Below are positions 1-11,776 of a DNA stretch of 64,000 bases, piece by piece; the stretch's first letter is position 1; every line of letters begins with the position of its first letter. Position numbers and translations under genes: made by a program. Source of the stretch: Anomaloglossus baeobatrachus (lineage: Eukaryota > Chordata > Amphibia > Anura > Aromobatidae); the NCBI RefSeq assembly GCF_048569485.1, contig NC_134357.1, forward strand, positions 361,533,024-361,597,023, read 5' to 3'. Below the pieces are notes generated by a model that saw nothing but the letters and a program-made list of their open reading frames with translations, ran no database searches and was not told where the DNA came from.

Positions 1-60
1 CAATAAGGAAGTTGAGCATTTTTCCGGGAACTCTTCCAGAAAAGTGCTTGCTCATCACTA
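1..60. mobile_element. hAT-type MITE, right end (cut by window edge)
   Basis: Right part of a short hAT MITE ending GCTCATCACTA, followed by CTCAGTAT (61..68). The full version is at 33443..33604 in the duplicate, where the left flank is the same CTCAGTAT. The insertion therefore predates the segmental duplication. Confidence 0.7.
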
Positions 61-631
61 CTCAGTATGTTTTAATACATGATAGAGAAAGGGAATGGCT
101 GAATTAATAAATCCCTTTAATAGGCTGATCCAAGTGGTGATAACTGATGATACTATATATCACACATATAAATAGTCACCTGCAGAAAAATCAAAAACTT
201 GATTTCATATGATAAAAAATGTGAATAAATAAATAACAGCCAATTACTTTCTGTAATTCCAGAGAAATCAATCAAGTGCCCACCACTAGGTGTCTCCCTA
301 ACGTGCTGTCTACTGTCTAGCTGCAAAGAGACACTAAGAAGGTTTAGTGGTTGAGGGTCTTTAGCAATACACATGCTTCCCTGTCAAATTACATACACTG
401 ATTTTCAGTTCAGGGCAAGGAAGCCATTGGCAGGAGCAGAGCATATTGGGAATTGAGAGACAGGAAGTACAGCACATATAGTGCTGATAGACTATTATTA
501 ACTGTGGATAACAAATTACAAAGCATGCGATTTGAAACTTTATTGAACATATTAGACTGGTATGTGCATAAAAATGTTTACTTTGTTTTGAGGGATGAGG
601 GATTTTTTTTTTTGTGGCAGCAGAGGTACAC

Positions 632-1030
632 TTAAAAGGAATCTGCCATCAAATGTTTGCTATGTAAGCTGAAGACATCATGCTGAAAGGGTTAACACAG
701 AGGCTTCAGTGCTGCCTATCTTGTCAATGTCCCATATGGAGGTTTATTTGCTGTTTGTTTAAGCAGCAGAGCAGCATGACACAAGCTGGACTTATCATTG
801 CTCCAACTACAATGTCATGGCAAATGGCAGGCCAGCACGGCCCCTCCTCTGATTGGTGTGGGCGGGACAGCTCTCTCAGCTCTGCTACATGGCTAAAACG
901 AAAAATTCTGATTGTGTCAGAACGGCTGCAGCCAGTAATCTATATGATACATTGTTAGATTCAGAATCTCTTTTCTTCATGCTGCTCTTAGACAAAGTAG
1001 CCTAAACCTGCTGACAGATTCCCTTTAAAA
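632..1030. mobile_element. MITE with TTAAAGGGAATCTGYCA-type ends
   Basis: Imperfect terminal inverted repeats: TTAAAAGGAATCTGCC on the left, and CTGACAGATTCCCTTTAA on the right. The interior is non-coding. Copy 2 keeps only the right part (about 39757..39900). A related left end appears near 31285. The superfamily is not resolved. Confidence 0.5.
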
Positions 1031-1085
1031 GTTTTCAAATATGTCAATTAATTTGCCAAACTAATACTGATCTGTATATGAAATC

Positions 1086-2152
1086 TGTGACGCACTGGCA
1101 AAACCAGGTAGTCACAGCTAGGCCCCCGCATAACACTTTTCCTCAGGAAACACACAGCCAACCAGTAAACCCTAGTCACCCCCCTTAGGGAAAGATAGAC
1201 ACACCAGTGAGCACGACCAGGTGGTTGGAACACGCCCACCCAAGGGTCCAGACAGCCCAGGGCGGGAAAAACAGCAGATCAGTCTAGATTAGTTTGTGGT
1301 TCAGTTTGGAGAGGAGTGTAGGCTGGAGCTAGGGGTAGCTCCAGTGGTGAAGTTCAAGTTGAACGGTGCCAGGGTAGGAGCCCTGGTGCTTTGGCTAGGA
1401 GGCAGACGGTGGTCTCCATCAGTAGGAGACGGGAAGACGGCTCGGTGGAACCGAGGTGGACCGGGCCAGGGCTGTAGCCCGCCGGTACCGACACGGGGAA
1501 CCGACCCAGAAACCATAGCACAAAGGGGGGTACTCGGACCCTGAAGCCAGGAACCAGAAACAAGTGGAACTAGTTAATTAACCGATTGAGGCCATGATTA
1601 GAGGTCCTGTCCCACCCAAAGTCCCTCATAGAAGACAACAGCCCACCGATTAGGGATAAGAGGTCACCGCCAAGGCCCATAGATCCCACGGGCCAGCGTC
1701 TGCGGGCACGGCTCCTTAGGCCACATCCAGCCGGGAGCGGACTCCTGAGTTTTACACTGGGAAAGTTCACCTTACACAACAGCGCAGGAAAAGGATAGAG
1801 ACCACCAGCCGGGTGGGGGATCCTGAACGCAACCGGCTGCGGCACTGGCCACCGCCACCTTGTTTACCAGAGACTTGTGTGTTTTACTAACAGTGAGTAC
1901 ACCAGCACCCTCTGCGGTCGTCATCTCCCCTGCATGCACCAACCGGGTCCCGGGGCCCCCATCCCTGCCAACGGAGGGGTTAACAACTTGCTGCACAACA
2001 TCTCCTCCGGGTGCCCTGTAACAGTAGCGGTGGTGTCCCACCTCACCACACACCATGGGGCGTCATGAACTTACTACGGCCTAGCCCGTACATCTACGTC
2101 CCCCCATTAATTCGGCATGTCCGCAAGATCCCCGGGTTCGGAGGGCGGCACA
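1086..2152. mobile_element. Solo LTR (long, GC-rich), fossil
   Basis: A 1067-bp segment beginning TGTGACGCACTGG and ending GGCGGCACA, flanked by a 4-bp target duplication AATC (1082..1085 and 2153..2156). The duplicated locus has a single uninterrupted AATC at about 39950, which proves an insertion after the duplication. No internal coding sequence is present, so it reads as a solo LTR left by LTR-LTR recombination. It is the same family as 60128..61313. Whether the parent was Gypsy-like or an endogenous retrovirus cannot be told. Confidence 0.75.
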
Positions 2153-2529
2153 AATCCATGAGAGCAACTGTCAAGCGAAGGCTGGTTTAAACGTTCAACT
2201 TTCAGTATCCAACAATTGACCGCAATGTCCAGATCGGCTGCAGTTTCTTGACCCACACACAAGACTCTCTTAAGTAAAGTACATATAAAGCTATGTTCAG
2301 GTCAGGAGACCTGAGATTGGTCTGGACATCGGGGTCTGTACTCGAACTTAAAAGTCTGATGTTTGAAACCGGCCTTTGTCAGATATTCCCATGGGGAAAG
2401 ATGAAGTTGAATTACCATTAATAAGCTGGGTGCATTTTACCTGGAAATTACGGTGAAGATAACAACTTCTCTTCATCTTTAAAGCATTAGTAGTGTAGGG
2501 ATTTTTATTTCTACCTCAGCACTGTTAAG

Positions 2530-4960
2530 TTAACCTTTTCACTCCAGGGCTTGTTTTTGCCTTCATGACAGGGCCAATTTTTTCAATTCTAACAAGAATC
2601 ACTTTATGTGGTAATAACTCTGGATTGATTCAACAGATTCCAGTGATTCTAAGAATGTTTTTTCATGATACGTTGTTCTTCATGTTAGTGGTAAATTTTG
2701 TTCAATATTATATGTGTTTATTTATAGAAAAAATACAAAATGTGACAAAAAATTTAAAAATGTATACATTTTTTAACTTTTAATTTTTATGCCCTTAAAC
2801 CAGTTATAGTTATATTACACAAAATCGTTAAATAATATTTCCCATATGTCTACATTACATCATTTTTTAAAACATATTTTGTTGTTATCAAGTTAGAAAG
2901 GTTAAAAGTTTATCAGCAATTTGTAATTTTTCCAACAAAATTTACAAAACCAGTATTTTTTAGGGACCACATCACTATGTGACAGAAAATACCCCAAAGT
3001 GACACCATTTCAAAAACTTTACCCCTCAAAATGCTCGAAACCATATTCAAGAACTGTATGAACCCTTTAGGTGCTTCACACCAATGTGGTAGGAAAAAAT
3101 GAAAATTTGAAATAAAAATGTTGCTTTAGCTTAATATTTTTTTTCCACAAGGGTACAGGGTAACAGGAAAAATGGCAGATACAATTTCTTCTGACTACAC
3201 AGATACCCCATATGTGGTGGAAAACTACTGTTTGGCACACATGAGGGTTCGGAATGTAAGGCGCGCCATTTGACTTTTGGAATGCAATATTGACTGGAAT
3301 AGATAGTGGACACCATGTCACATTTGCAGAGCCCCTGATGTGCATAAACCACCCAGAAATGACCACATTTTTAAACTATACCCCTCAAAGAATTTATCTA
3401 GCTGTGTAGTGAGCACTTTGAAACTACAGGTGTTTCACAGAATTTTATAATGTTGAGCCTTGGAAATGAGAAAAGACATTTTTGCAACAAAAATGTTGGT
3501 TTAGCCCCAAATTTTAGATTTTCATAATAGTAGTAGGAGAAAATGCACAATACAAGGAGACCTTGATGTGCCTAAACAGTGGAAACAACCCCCATAAGTG
3601 ACCACATTGTGGAAACTAGACCCTCACATAATTTATCTAGATTTATGCTGCGCACCTTGAACCGACAGGTGTTTCACAGAATTTTGTAATGTTCAGCCTT
3701 AGAATTGAGAAAACATTTTTTTTTCCAATTTTTCCTTTAACCCCAATTTTTAGATTTTCACAAGGGTAACAGGAGAAAATTGACCATCCAATTTGTTGTG
3801 CAATTTCTCCTGAGTACAACAATGTCTCATATGTAGGGGAACACTACTGTTTGGTTACATGGCAAGGGATGGAAGGGAAGGAGCGCTATTTGAATTTTGG
3901 AAAGCAAAATTGATTGGAATCAATAGCAGACGCTATCTCGGATTTGATCATGTGCCTAAATAATGGAAACCAACCACAAGTGACCCCATTATGGAAACTA
4001 GACCTCATCAAGGAATTTATGTAGATGTGTGGTGAGCTCATTGATCCCCAAATGTGCTTCACAAAACCTTGAGCTTAGAAAAATATTTTCCCAAAAAATG
4101 TTGTTTAAGCCACAAATTTCAAAAGGGTAAACGGAAACCATGCACTATACAACTTGTTGTGCAATTTCTTCTGAGTATGCCAATACTTCATATGTGGTGA
4201 AAAACTACTGTTTGGGTTCTCAGGTGAACCAAAGAAAGAGCAAAAAAAAAACTTTCAGGCATCTGAATTTACTCAAGTGATTAATTTTATTGAACAATAA
4301 AAGGCAAATTACTACTGTGTGTAAATAAAATACAGAAATGAGAAGAGAGTACCCAAAGTGACCCACCATGATAATTGCAGTTATATACAATATTTACATT
4401 ATCCATGCCATTGATATGCTGAAACATGCAGAGATATATCTTGCTGAGCTACACCGATTCTCAAGAATTGGAAAGAATGTAATGCCACTAATACACCAAT
4501 TACAAGGCACAACAATTGAATTACTAGTGAAAAATTCAACAATAGCATATATTTATGTTAGGTATAGAGTCTGCATTATGGTGGTGTAATGGCTACTGGA
4601 TATCCACAAATGCTGTGTATGCATACTAAAAAAAGCCAGAGCAAGAATAAGAGGATAAAATGGACCATCCCCTTTGTTGTGCAATTTCTCCTGAGTACAA
4701 TTCCCCATATGTGGGGGAAAACAACTGTTTGGGCACATGGCAGGGCTCAGAAGGGAAGGAGTGGCATTTTGCTGTAAAAGATAGCGGACACCATGTCACA
4801 TTTGAAAAGCCTCTGACATGCTAAAACAGCAGAAACCCCCACAAGTGACCCCATTTTGGAAACTTCATCTCTCCTGGAATTCATTTAGGGGAGTAATGAG
4901 TATTTAAGCCTTAAGTGAGTCACAAAATTGTATAAAATTGGGCTGAGGAAATGTAAAATT
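2530..4960. repeat. R1 dispersed repeat, copy 1 (diverged internal tandem, period about 350 bp)
   Basis: Starts with TTAACCTTTTCACTCCAGGG followed by the phrase 'TTTGCCTTCATGACAGGGCCAA', split here as two motifs. From about 3060 it carries repeated blocks, each with CCATATGTGGTGG, a GGAAGG run, CCATTTGAC, and GTGACCCCATT then ACCCCTCAA. Similar runs occur at 40787..42640, 46153..46480 and 55711..56760. There is no convincing coding potential. The family is familiar from frog genomes (my knowledge); its class is unknown. A weak, probably meaningless non-repeat stretch lies at 4250..4620. Confidence 0.65.
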
Positions 4961-5910
4961 TATCATAAAGCTGAAAGAAATCCTCCCTGATCCCTTCTGA
5001 TGAACAGCAATTTTGGTTAACATTCTATATTAATGCCAGTAACCCTGTAAATTGTTTTTTTTAGCGTAGATTAGTTTTAGATTGTCATATTTTTATTAAA
5101 AGGTAAAATTGCAAAGTGCTTGTTCAGACAAAACAAAAAATTGCAAGTTACCACTTATTAAAAATTCTCTCTGTTTTCAAGAAAGGTGGGATTTTTAATT
5201 ATATTTGTTCAGCTTATTTCCTAGGTTACTGGTCCCCTAGCAGTATCAGAATGAGCAGTTAAGAAGAGAATGCACACTTATCCCATCTTCCACATGACAT
5301 AAAAGAAAATCTAGGCCACTAAATAAATTCTGCCATAATGGAACTGCTGTGATCCAATTGTCTAACCATCACAATATTTTCCTTGACAAACTTCGCTATT
5401 TTTCAGGCTTATAATTTTAATTTCAAGAAGTGATCCTTCACTTGCAGCCATTATCTTAAAGAGGCCCCAATTTATCGAGACTGGCATTTTTCTCATCAGC
5501 TTTGATCTTGATGAGGGGCTGTGCTGGAGTCAGATGCTCTCGATACATTAAGACCAGAGAGAGATTTCTGGTGTAGAGAACACTACAGCTCTTCATTAGA
5601 TAAAGTTGTGGCGTCATGCCACCATCGCAAACCTGTCCTGCCCCAACTTTGCCTAATTTGTCAGAGTTTGCAGAAACTGTAGTGAAAATCAGAAAACCTT
5701 TGCACAACTATTAGTTGCACAAAAATTTTGTGACATTTTAAAGCAATTTATGTCAGAATTCTGTCAAAACGCATTTGATGAATCAGGGCGTCAATGTTAT
5801 TCACTTCATTTGTCAATGGTGTTAATGTTATGGCTGACCAGAGTAGATTGTTCTCTTCTAATTGTAATAAATATTTTATTGTCTCTGAACTGTAAAAGTT
5901 ACATCTTCTT
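4960..5910 (+). other. OR 5' flank conserved between the two gene copies
   Basis: No gene is seen. The sequence is collinear with 48180..48905 plus 50540..50700, starting with the shared phrase AATGCCAGTAAYCCTGTAAA. For an OR locus this would hold the intron and any upstream non-coding exon and promoter, but I cannot mark a first exon. Confidence 0.5.
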
Positions 5911-5919
5911 TCTATCTAG
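5902..5919 (+). promoter_or_regulatory. Putative 3' splice acceptor upstream of OR exon
   Basis: A pyrimidine-rich run ending TCTATCTAG sits about 45 bp before the OR start codon and is identical at 50701..50709 in the second copy. Vertebrate OR genes usually have an intronless coding exon preceded by spliced non-coding exons, so this AG is a reasonable acceptor. Not proven. Confidence 0.5.
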
Positions 5920-5964
5920 AATACATGGCATATCAATCGTTCAAAATTAACACCTTCCGGTACA

Positions 5965-6876
5965 ATGAATCAAACAAAAGTTACAGAATTTATTCTTTTG
6001 GGTTTTGGAAACCTTAACGGCTTCAATATTTTCCTCTTCTTTTTATTCTTGGTCATTTTTATTTTTACAATAATGGGAAACCTGATGCTCATTGTTCTTG
6101 TTTTGGTCAACACTAAGCTCCAATTCCCTATGTATTACTTCCTTTGTCATCTTTCCTTTTCTGACCTTGTGATTAGCATGAATATTGTTCCCAACATGCT
6201 TGGTGCCATTCTGTACGGAGGTCAGAAGATGACTTACATCGGTTGCATCACCCAATTTTACTTCTTCAGTGGTACAATCATTACAGAATGTTTTCTTCTT
6301 TCAGTGATGTCATATGATCGATATCTGGCCATCTGTAACCCCTTAAGATACTCTAGTATCATGAATTTTAAGTTCCGAAACTGTCTTTCACTATGGCCAT
6401 GGGTGCTGGGTCTTACTCTTAATCTTACAGGCATCATGCCTGTTTCAAAGTTTAATTTTTGCCATGACAATATCATTGACCATGTTTACTGTGACCTTTT
6501 GCCTCTTCAGAAGCTTTCTTGCTCGGACACTTCTCTTGTAGAACTGGAAGTCTTTCTATTTTCTATGCCAATATTTATCCTTCCTTGTGGTTTTATCATA
6601 GGAACCTATGTGTATATCTTTTTCACTATAGCTAAAATCCCAACTGCAACTGGCAAACAAAAAACCTTTTCTACCTGCAGTTCTCATCTAATTGTTGTGG
6701 TGGCATTATATGGGACGCTAATAGCTAAATACATGATCCCATCTGTAGGACAGTCCTTGGTTATTAATAAGATTGTTTCCTTACTGCATAGTTTAATCAC
6801 CCCCCTGTTTAACCCCATAATATACAGCTTCAGAAATCAAGACATAAAGTTAGCATTCAGAAAATGTTTTGCTTAA
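5965..6876 (+). CDS. Olfactory receptor, class II, intact (copy 1)
   Basis: A 303-residue seven-helix odorant receptor, the G-protein-coupled receptor of olfactory neuron cilia that binds an odorant and signals through G-olf. Seen in the protein: an N-glycosylation site (NQT, residue 2), GN in helix 1 (MGNLM), PMYYFLCHLSFSDL in helix 2, the family signature MSYDRYLAICNPLRY at the end of helix 3, several cysteines in extracellular loop 2, KTFSTCSSHLIVV in helix 6 and NPIIYSFRNQDIK in helix 7. Length is typical. The start is the first ATG after a conserved splice acceptor, and the same start is conserved in copy 2. The frame is open, so it is probably functional. The subfamily and ligand are unknown; class II rather than class I because of the helix 2, 3 and 6 motifs. 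It differs from the 50755 copy at about 22 residues. Confidence 0.96.
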   Translation: MNQTKVTEFILLGFGNLNGFNIFLFFLFLVIFIFTIMGNLMLIVLVLVNTKLQFPMYYFLCHLSFSDLVISMNIVPNMLGAILYGGQKMTYIGCITQFYFFSGTIITECFLLSVMSYDRYLAICNPLRYSSIMNFKFRNCLSLWPWVLGLTLNLTGIMPVSKFNFCHDNIIDHVYCDLLPLQKLSCSDTSLVELEVFLFSMPIFILPCGFIIGTYVYIFFTIAKIPTATGKQKTFSTCSSHLIVVVALYGTLIAKYMIPSVGQSLVINKIVSLLHSLITPLFNPIIYSFRNQDIKLAFRKCFA

Positions 6877-6881
6877 TAACA

Positions 6882-7000
6882 GTGATGGGCTAACTCGAAG
6901 ATATCCAGGATCGGCCGGACTAACTGGACTTTTAAAAAAATCAGTTCTAGCCCAGAAGTTTTCCCAGATATGTGGCTGGACGCCAATCCCCATATAAGTC
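6882..7000. mobile_element. hAT-like terminal fragment
   Basis: Immediately after the OR stop comes AGTGATGGGCTAACTCGAAG, a typical hAT 5' end of the GTGATGGGYGAAC type. No matching right end is found nearby, so it is truncated. Copy 2 diverges at exactly this point. Confidence 0.4.
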
Positions 7001-7039
7001 TATGGTGGCCTCACGAAAATACCTTCATTCACCTTGACC

Positions 7040-7930
7040 TCGCTGATTTGTGGAAACTTGTTTCTGAGTTATGCAAAACCCTCATCATCGTGATCCATCC
7101 CCTTGACAAAGTTCTTCATTTGTTCAAGTATTATGTGGAGTGGCGAAAAGAAAACTTTTCCTGGAGCTAATAGAGGCTAATACAGGATATTCTTTCTTCC
7201 ATGAGTCCAAATGTTTCTTGGTGGCCACTGGTTTCTTTTGGGTAAAATGGTTTTTGCTGTCTCATTTACAACAACAAAACGTTGTATAGCTGAGTTGCAA
7301 CCCAAGCAGCAAGGCTGTTATTGTCACATCACCACAAATATTCCACTTGTAGTGTTTGTAACAGATTTTTGACTGCAGAATGTGCATATTTTCATATGTT
7401 TCTTTCAGATTTGCTACATAAGCAAGGGGAGCAAATGGATTTTCATTGCCATTATTCAGAAGTACCGCCTTAAAAATGTTTTTTTAAGCATTTGTAAAAA
7501 GCCTCAATTCTTTAGATCTGTGCTCTTGTCCCATTGCATCTAACAGAGAGTTCAAATCATTGCAGTAAATTACGTCCACTTCCATTGAAATTAAGTGTTC
7601 AAGCTTCTGCTGCCTATGACGGAAAGAACATATTTTGGTCCTGTGCTCCCACACGTACCAGCCTTCAGCCTCAAAGTCAAAATCTCTGCTTAACTTTTTG
7701 ATAGGTTAAAAACATGAACTAAATCAATTAGATACTTCGTTTAGTTTGTGAGGCTCCCCAGACTCATGACCTAGAAAATCAAGATCTTTGCAATCAGCTT
7801 CTTCGTCAACCAAATCACTGTCTGAATCTTCTTTGAAATCCAAGGTCCAAGATGTTGGTGGAGTGGGGACTGGCAGCTCTGAGCTATATGAGACCGGCCT
7901 AATTAATGAAGGGATGTTTGGATATTTCAC
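7040..7930 (-). pseudogene. Fossil of a TE-encoded protein (CNDLNSL / ICGD-type), class unknown
   Basis: Read on the minus strand, the 68-residue start MKYPNIPSLIRPVSYSSELP leads through acidic sequence into broken frames containing CNDLNSLLDAMGQEHRSKE, then LLNNGNENPFAPLAY, LKETYENMHILQSKICYKHY, and KWNICGDVTITALLLGLQL. I recognise this as a protein widespread in animal genomes and often annotated as uncharacterised, repeated as a mobile element. I do not know its transposon superfamily or enzymatic role. Several stops and frame changes make it dead. The N-terminal part is also present in the duplicate (53742..54046), so it was there before the duplication. Confidence 0.6.
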
Positions 7931-7989
7931 TGATTTGCTTGTCTAACTTGTTATTCCAGCAATCTTTGTCATACAGAAATAGCAATCTG

Positions 7990-8560
7990 TAGAATGATCT
8001 CTTGCAAAGTAACTGTAATGCGCAGGCACGAAAAAAGATCAAAGACTGCTCGTGCCTATACATTACACAAGAGAGACCATGAGTCTGGATAAGCCGAGCA
8101 TTCTCCTAATTTGCCGCTCCCCCACTATACAAAAGAACAGAAATTATTTCAGGTTTTGTACCTATAACAACCTCTGTAGGTAAGATAAACTAAGATGCAA
8201 ATGTGGAGGAGATATATACTCCAAAGCTTTAGTGCTCCACACAGCCTGGAGTAAGAGGATTTTTTAGTTTAAGTACAGAAGGATAGACACCAGTAAAATT
8301 ACCATTTTGAATGCAAAAGTAACAAACCCCCCGTCTTGCAATGAACTGCAGAAGGCCCAGACTGATGAGACATCCCCCCCTCCATTAACTGCATGGGTTC
8401 ATTCAAACCCAAGAGGGTTTTCACCCCGAGGGAGTTCTACAGGAAGACTCCATCCGGATCATCATAAATGAGGCCCAGGGCCACAAAAAACTCATCTACC
8501 AACCAAAGGGACTGAGAATCAGTTGAAAGGGAGAAGGCCTAGGGCTAGAGATCCCCTTGC
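7990..8560. other. Stretch without recognised features
   Basis: No convincing coding sequence, terminal repeats or tandem repeats. Alignment with copy 2 fades out shortly after 8010. Confidence 0.4.
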
Positions 8561-8838
8561 AGGAGTGAGACTCAACTGGGTTGAGTGAGACTCAACTAAA
8601 ACCCAAGTAGCCCTCCTGGACAGGTTTTTTTGGGAGGAGGGATACATTTGTAGTGTTCAGAAAAGCTTGTAAACTTTTTCAGTCTTTGTGCTCACTCCTG
8701 GCTCACTCAACCCAGGAGTGAGCACAAAGACTGAAAAAGTTTACAAGCTTTTCTGAACACTACAAATTTATCCCTCCTCCCAAAAAAACCTGTCCAGGAG
8801 GGCTACTTGGGTTTTAGTTGAGTCTGATTGCAAGCTGA
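8561..8838. repeat. Near-perfect foldback (arms about 115 bp)
   Basis: The left arm, about 8590..8699, is repeated as its reverse complement at about 8714..8825; key matched segments are CTCCTGGACAGGTTTTTTTG and CAGAAAAGCTTGTAAAC. The spacer is only about 12 bp. The two arms differ at very few positions, so the hairpin is young or kept by gene conversion. No target duplication was found. Confidence 0.8.
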
Positions 8839-9510
8839 GACCAGCAGTCCCGCAATCTGCTGCAGCTGCTGCATAACCTGTGACTGCAGATCCATCCCTT
8901 CCAGAGATAAACTCTGCATCTATTGTGCAAGACCAGTGACTGAATTTATATTTGAATCCTGGAAGAAATAGGGCCAGTGATAATGTCACATTGGGATGGG
9001 GGAAAACCTGGTGTGCAGCCCAACAGGAAAGGCTCTGACAATAGGGAGAGGGGTCACCACATTACACTCATTACACATCACATTACACTCACCTGTCGCT
9101 GTTTCCTAAGCTCCCTAACATCCGTAGACGGTCTTTCCCATCATATGCGATCAGGGCCGCCATCAGTGCATTACACCCATAACTGGTGTACTAGAACCAG
9201 TTAAAAGGGGGGGCCTGGTCAGGCCCAGGGTAATTACTTAGCTTTATAAAGCCCCGGCCACGCCCCTCTTCAAAGGGCCCACGGGCAGCACTGTACCTTT
9301 AAATCTTCCTGTCTGACGCTTCAGACGTGGCTACACAACAAGTACATTGTCAGGTCCTGGCAGATCATCTGCGTGAAGAGGATCCCATCATTTTCTCTTC
9401 TCCAGACCAGGATCTGCGGAGCTTAGTGCAGGCTCCGAGCCCTCCTCCTCCTGTGCTTTGATTCATGGCTTCTCTCCTTCTAGACACGGAGCTCTTGGCC
9501 AGGGCTAGGG
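8839..9510. other. Stretch without recognised features
   Basis: Nothing recognised apart from a short ACATTACACTC-type reiteration near 9060..9095. Confidence 0.4.
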
Positions 9511-9514
9511 GGGT

Positions 9515-10290
9515 CTGAGCTGTGTATATTATTATCTGGGGCTAGGAGGCTTGAGTAGTGTATATTATTATATGGGACTGGGGGGCCTGAGCTGTGTATA
9601 TTATATGGCGCTGCGGAGTCTGATCTGTGTATATTATTATATGGGGCTGGGGGGCCTGATCTGTGTATATTATTATATGGGGCTGGGGAGCTTGAGCAGT
9701 GTATATTATTATATGGGGCTGGGGGGTCTGAGCTGTGTATATTATTTTAAGGAGCTGGGGAGTCTAAGCTGTATATATTATTATATAGGGCTGGAAAGTC
9801 TGAGCTGCGTATATTATTATATGGGGCTGGGGGGGGCCTGAGCAGTGTAAATTATTATATGGGGCTGGCGGGCCTGAGCTGTGTATATTATTATATGGGG
9901 CTGGGAAGCCTGAGCTATGTATATTATTATATGGGGCTGGGGGGCCTGAGCTGTGTATATTATTATATGAGATTTGGGGGGTCTAAGCTGTTTATATTAT
10001 TATATGAGGCTGGGGGGGTCTGAGCTGTGTATATTGTTATAAGGGGCTTGGGAGTCTGATCTGTGTATATATTATTATATGGGGTTGGGGAGTCTGAGCT
10101 GTGTATCTTATATGGGGCTAAGGGGGTCTGAGTTGTGTATATTATTATAAGGGGCTGGGGGGGTCTGAGCTGTGTATATTATTTTAAAAGGTTGGGGTGG
10201 TCTGAGCTGTGTATATTATAAAGGAGTGGGAGAGTATGAGCTGTGTATATTATAAAGGACTGGGGGGTCTGAGTTGTGTATATTATTATA
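9515..10290. repeat. Minisatellite, unit about 36 bp (GTGTATATTATTATATGGGG / CTGGGGGGCCTGAGCT)
   Basis: About 20 units of an imperfect 30-37 bp repeat built from a TATATTATTATATGGGG half and a CTGGGGGGYCTGAGCTGTG half. It produces long spurious open frames. There is no gene. Confidence 0.9.
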
Positions 10291-10379
10291 TACATATATA
10301 CCAGGACAAGGACAAATATGCTAGGAAGAGGACAAATAAACCAGGATGAGGACATACATACCAGAATGGGCCAGGAAGA

Positions 10380-10830
10380 GAACATATATACAAGGAGGGG
10401 GACATTTACCAGGAGGATATTATACAGAGGGGCAGTGTGTGTTTGTATGCGGGGGATAGTATACATAGTGGTAGTGTGTGGTGGGCGTTATACAGAGGGG
10501 CAGTGTGTGTGTGGATATATATATATAAAGAGGGGCTGCTTGTGTGGGGGATAGTATACAGAGGGGCAGCATATGTGAGAAATTTTATACAAAGGGGCAC
10601 TGTGTGGGGGATATTATACAGGGGAGCAGTGTGTGGGAGAGATATTTTACGGAGGGGCAGTGTGTGTAGGGATATTATACGCAGAGCCATTGTGTAGGGA
10701 TATATTATACAGAGGAGCAGTGTTGGTGGGGGGATATTATACAGGGGGCAGTGTGGGAGAGATATTATGGAGAGTGGCATTGTGGAGGGTGTATTATGGA
10801 GAGGGAGTTTTTTGGAGAGGGGCGGTGTAG
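10380..10830. repeat. Minisatellite, unit about 30 bp (GATATTATACAGAGGGGCAGTGTGTG)
   Basis: About 13 imperfect units of a GGGCAGTGTG / GATATTATACAGAGG repeat, next to a shorter run of CCAGGAYRAGGACA units at 10300..10380. The open frames here on both strands are repeat artefacts. Confidence 0.85.
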
Positions 10831-10834
10831 GGGT

Positions 10835-11217
10835 GTTGCTAAAAATTGGCACCGCCGTAGCCGCATGCAACCTGCTGAGGTTCCTGCAACGCCCAGGTGC
10901 TGACCGCCATTTTTGGATGTGCCTCGGGTCGTCCAGCTGGCAGCTTCTTCCTACACGTCTAAGTGTGAAGAAGCAGCTAGGGCGCATGCGCGTGCCGATT
11001 TGCCCCAGCCAGAGCCTAAGTCCAAGGTTTCGCCTAGCGAGCATGCTCAGCCTGAAAGTGCCATGCCTGAAGCTAAGTCCTCAGTTCAGGCTACTGAGCA
11101 TGCTCCCATACTTTGTGCAAAAAGCCTCTTTGCTCAGGTACTTGGATTTCGTTCTGTGTCCAAGTCCTGTGTTGTGTCTACTGAGCATGCTTAGGCTGAT
11201 AGTCTTATTTCTGAGAC
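10835..11217. other. Unclassified repeat-like DNA with ACTGAGCATGCTCAG motifs, part 1
   Basis: No credible gene. The phrase CTACTGAGCATGCT recurs at about 11090 and 11177, and again at 11793 beyond the inserted MITE. This suggests one older element split by that MITE. Confidence 0.4.
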
Positions 11218-11220
11218 TAA

Positions 11221-11773
11221 AGGCCGCTTTACACGCTGTGATATCGTGACCGATATCACTAGCGTGCGTACCCGCCCCCATCGGTTGTGCGACACAGGCA
11301 AATTGCTGCCCGTGGCGCACAACATCGAGCGGACGTCGCTGTGACCGGCGAACCGCCTCCTTTCTAAGGGGGTGGTTCGTTCAGCATCACAGCGACGTCA
11401 CAGCAGCGTCACTGAACCGCCACCCAATAGAAGCGGAGGGGCGGAGATGAGCGGGACGTAACATCCCGCCCACCTCCTTCCTTCCTTATTGCTGGCGGTT
11501 GCAGGTAAGGTGAGGTTCCTCGTTCCTGCGGTGTCACACGTAGCGATATGTGCTGCCGCAGGAGAGACAAACTACTTCGTACACCGATCAGCAGCAATAT
11601 TTGAGAATGGACCCCCATGTCACCGATGAGCGATTTTGAACGTTTTTGCGACGATTCAAAATCGCTCATAGGTATCACACGCAAAGACATCGCTAAAGCG
11701 ACCGGATGTGCGTCACAAATTCCGTGACCCCAACGAGATCGCTCGGGCGATGTCGCAGCGTGTAAAGCCCGCT
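11221..11773. mobile_element. Harbinger-type MITE, family A (553 bp)
   Basis: Flanked by TAA on both sides (11218..11220, 11774..11776), with terminal inverted repeats AGGCCGCTTTACACGCTG and its match CAGCGTGTAAAGC. A 3-bp TWA duplication is the hallmark of PIF/Harbinger. It is non-coding. The centre holds a perfect-looking hairpin, GAGCGATTTTGAACG paired with CAAAATCGCTC around 11630..11670. Other members are at 18554, 40164 and 47421. Confidence 0.85.
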
Positions 11774-11776
11774 TAA

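Larger units (their letters stand above)
1..7990 (+). repeat. Segmental duplication, copy 1 (contains first OR gene)
   Basis: This block aligns in order with about 33435..54830: hAT MITE remnant, poly-GGCTGAATTAAT flank, R1 repeat, 1 kb of OR upstream sequence, OR coding exon, then a TE-protein fossil. The left end is cut by the window edge. Insertions unique to this copy are the solo LTR at 1086..2152 and probably the hAT fragment after the OR. Where copy 2 has hAT, Tc1 and foldback insertions, this copy shows the uninterrupted site. About 600 bp (295..890) present here are absent in copy 2. Confidence 0.85.

Noticed and set aside
1301-2068. Proline- and glycine-rich frames near 1.3-2.0 kb
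   Set aside because: They fall within the solo LTR at 1086..2152 and are not conserved in its relative at 60128.
9551-11044. Frames over the 9.5-10.8 kb region
   Set aside because: They follow minisatellite units exactly; both strands are open for the same reason.
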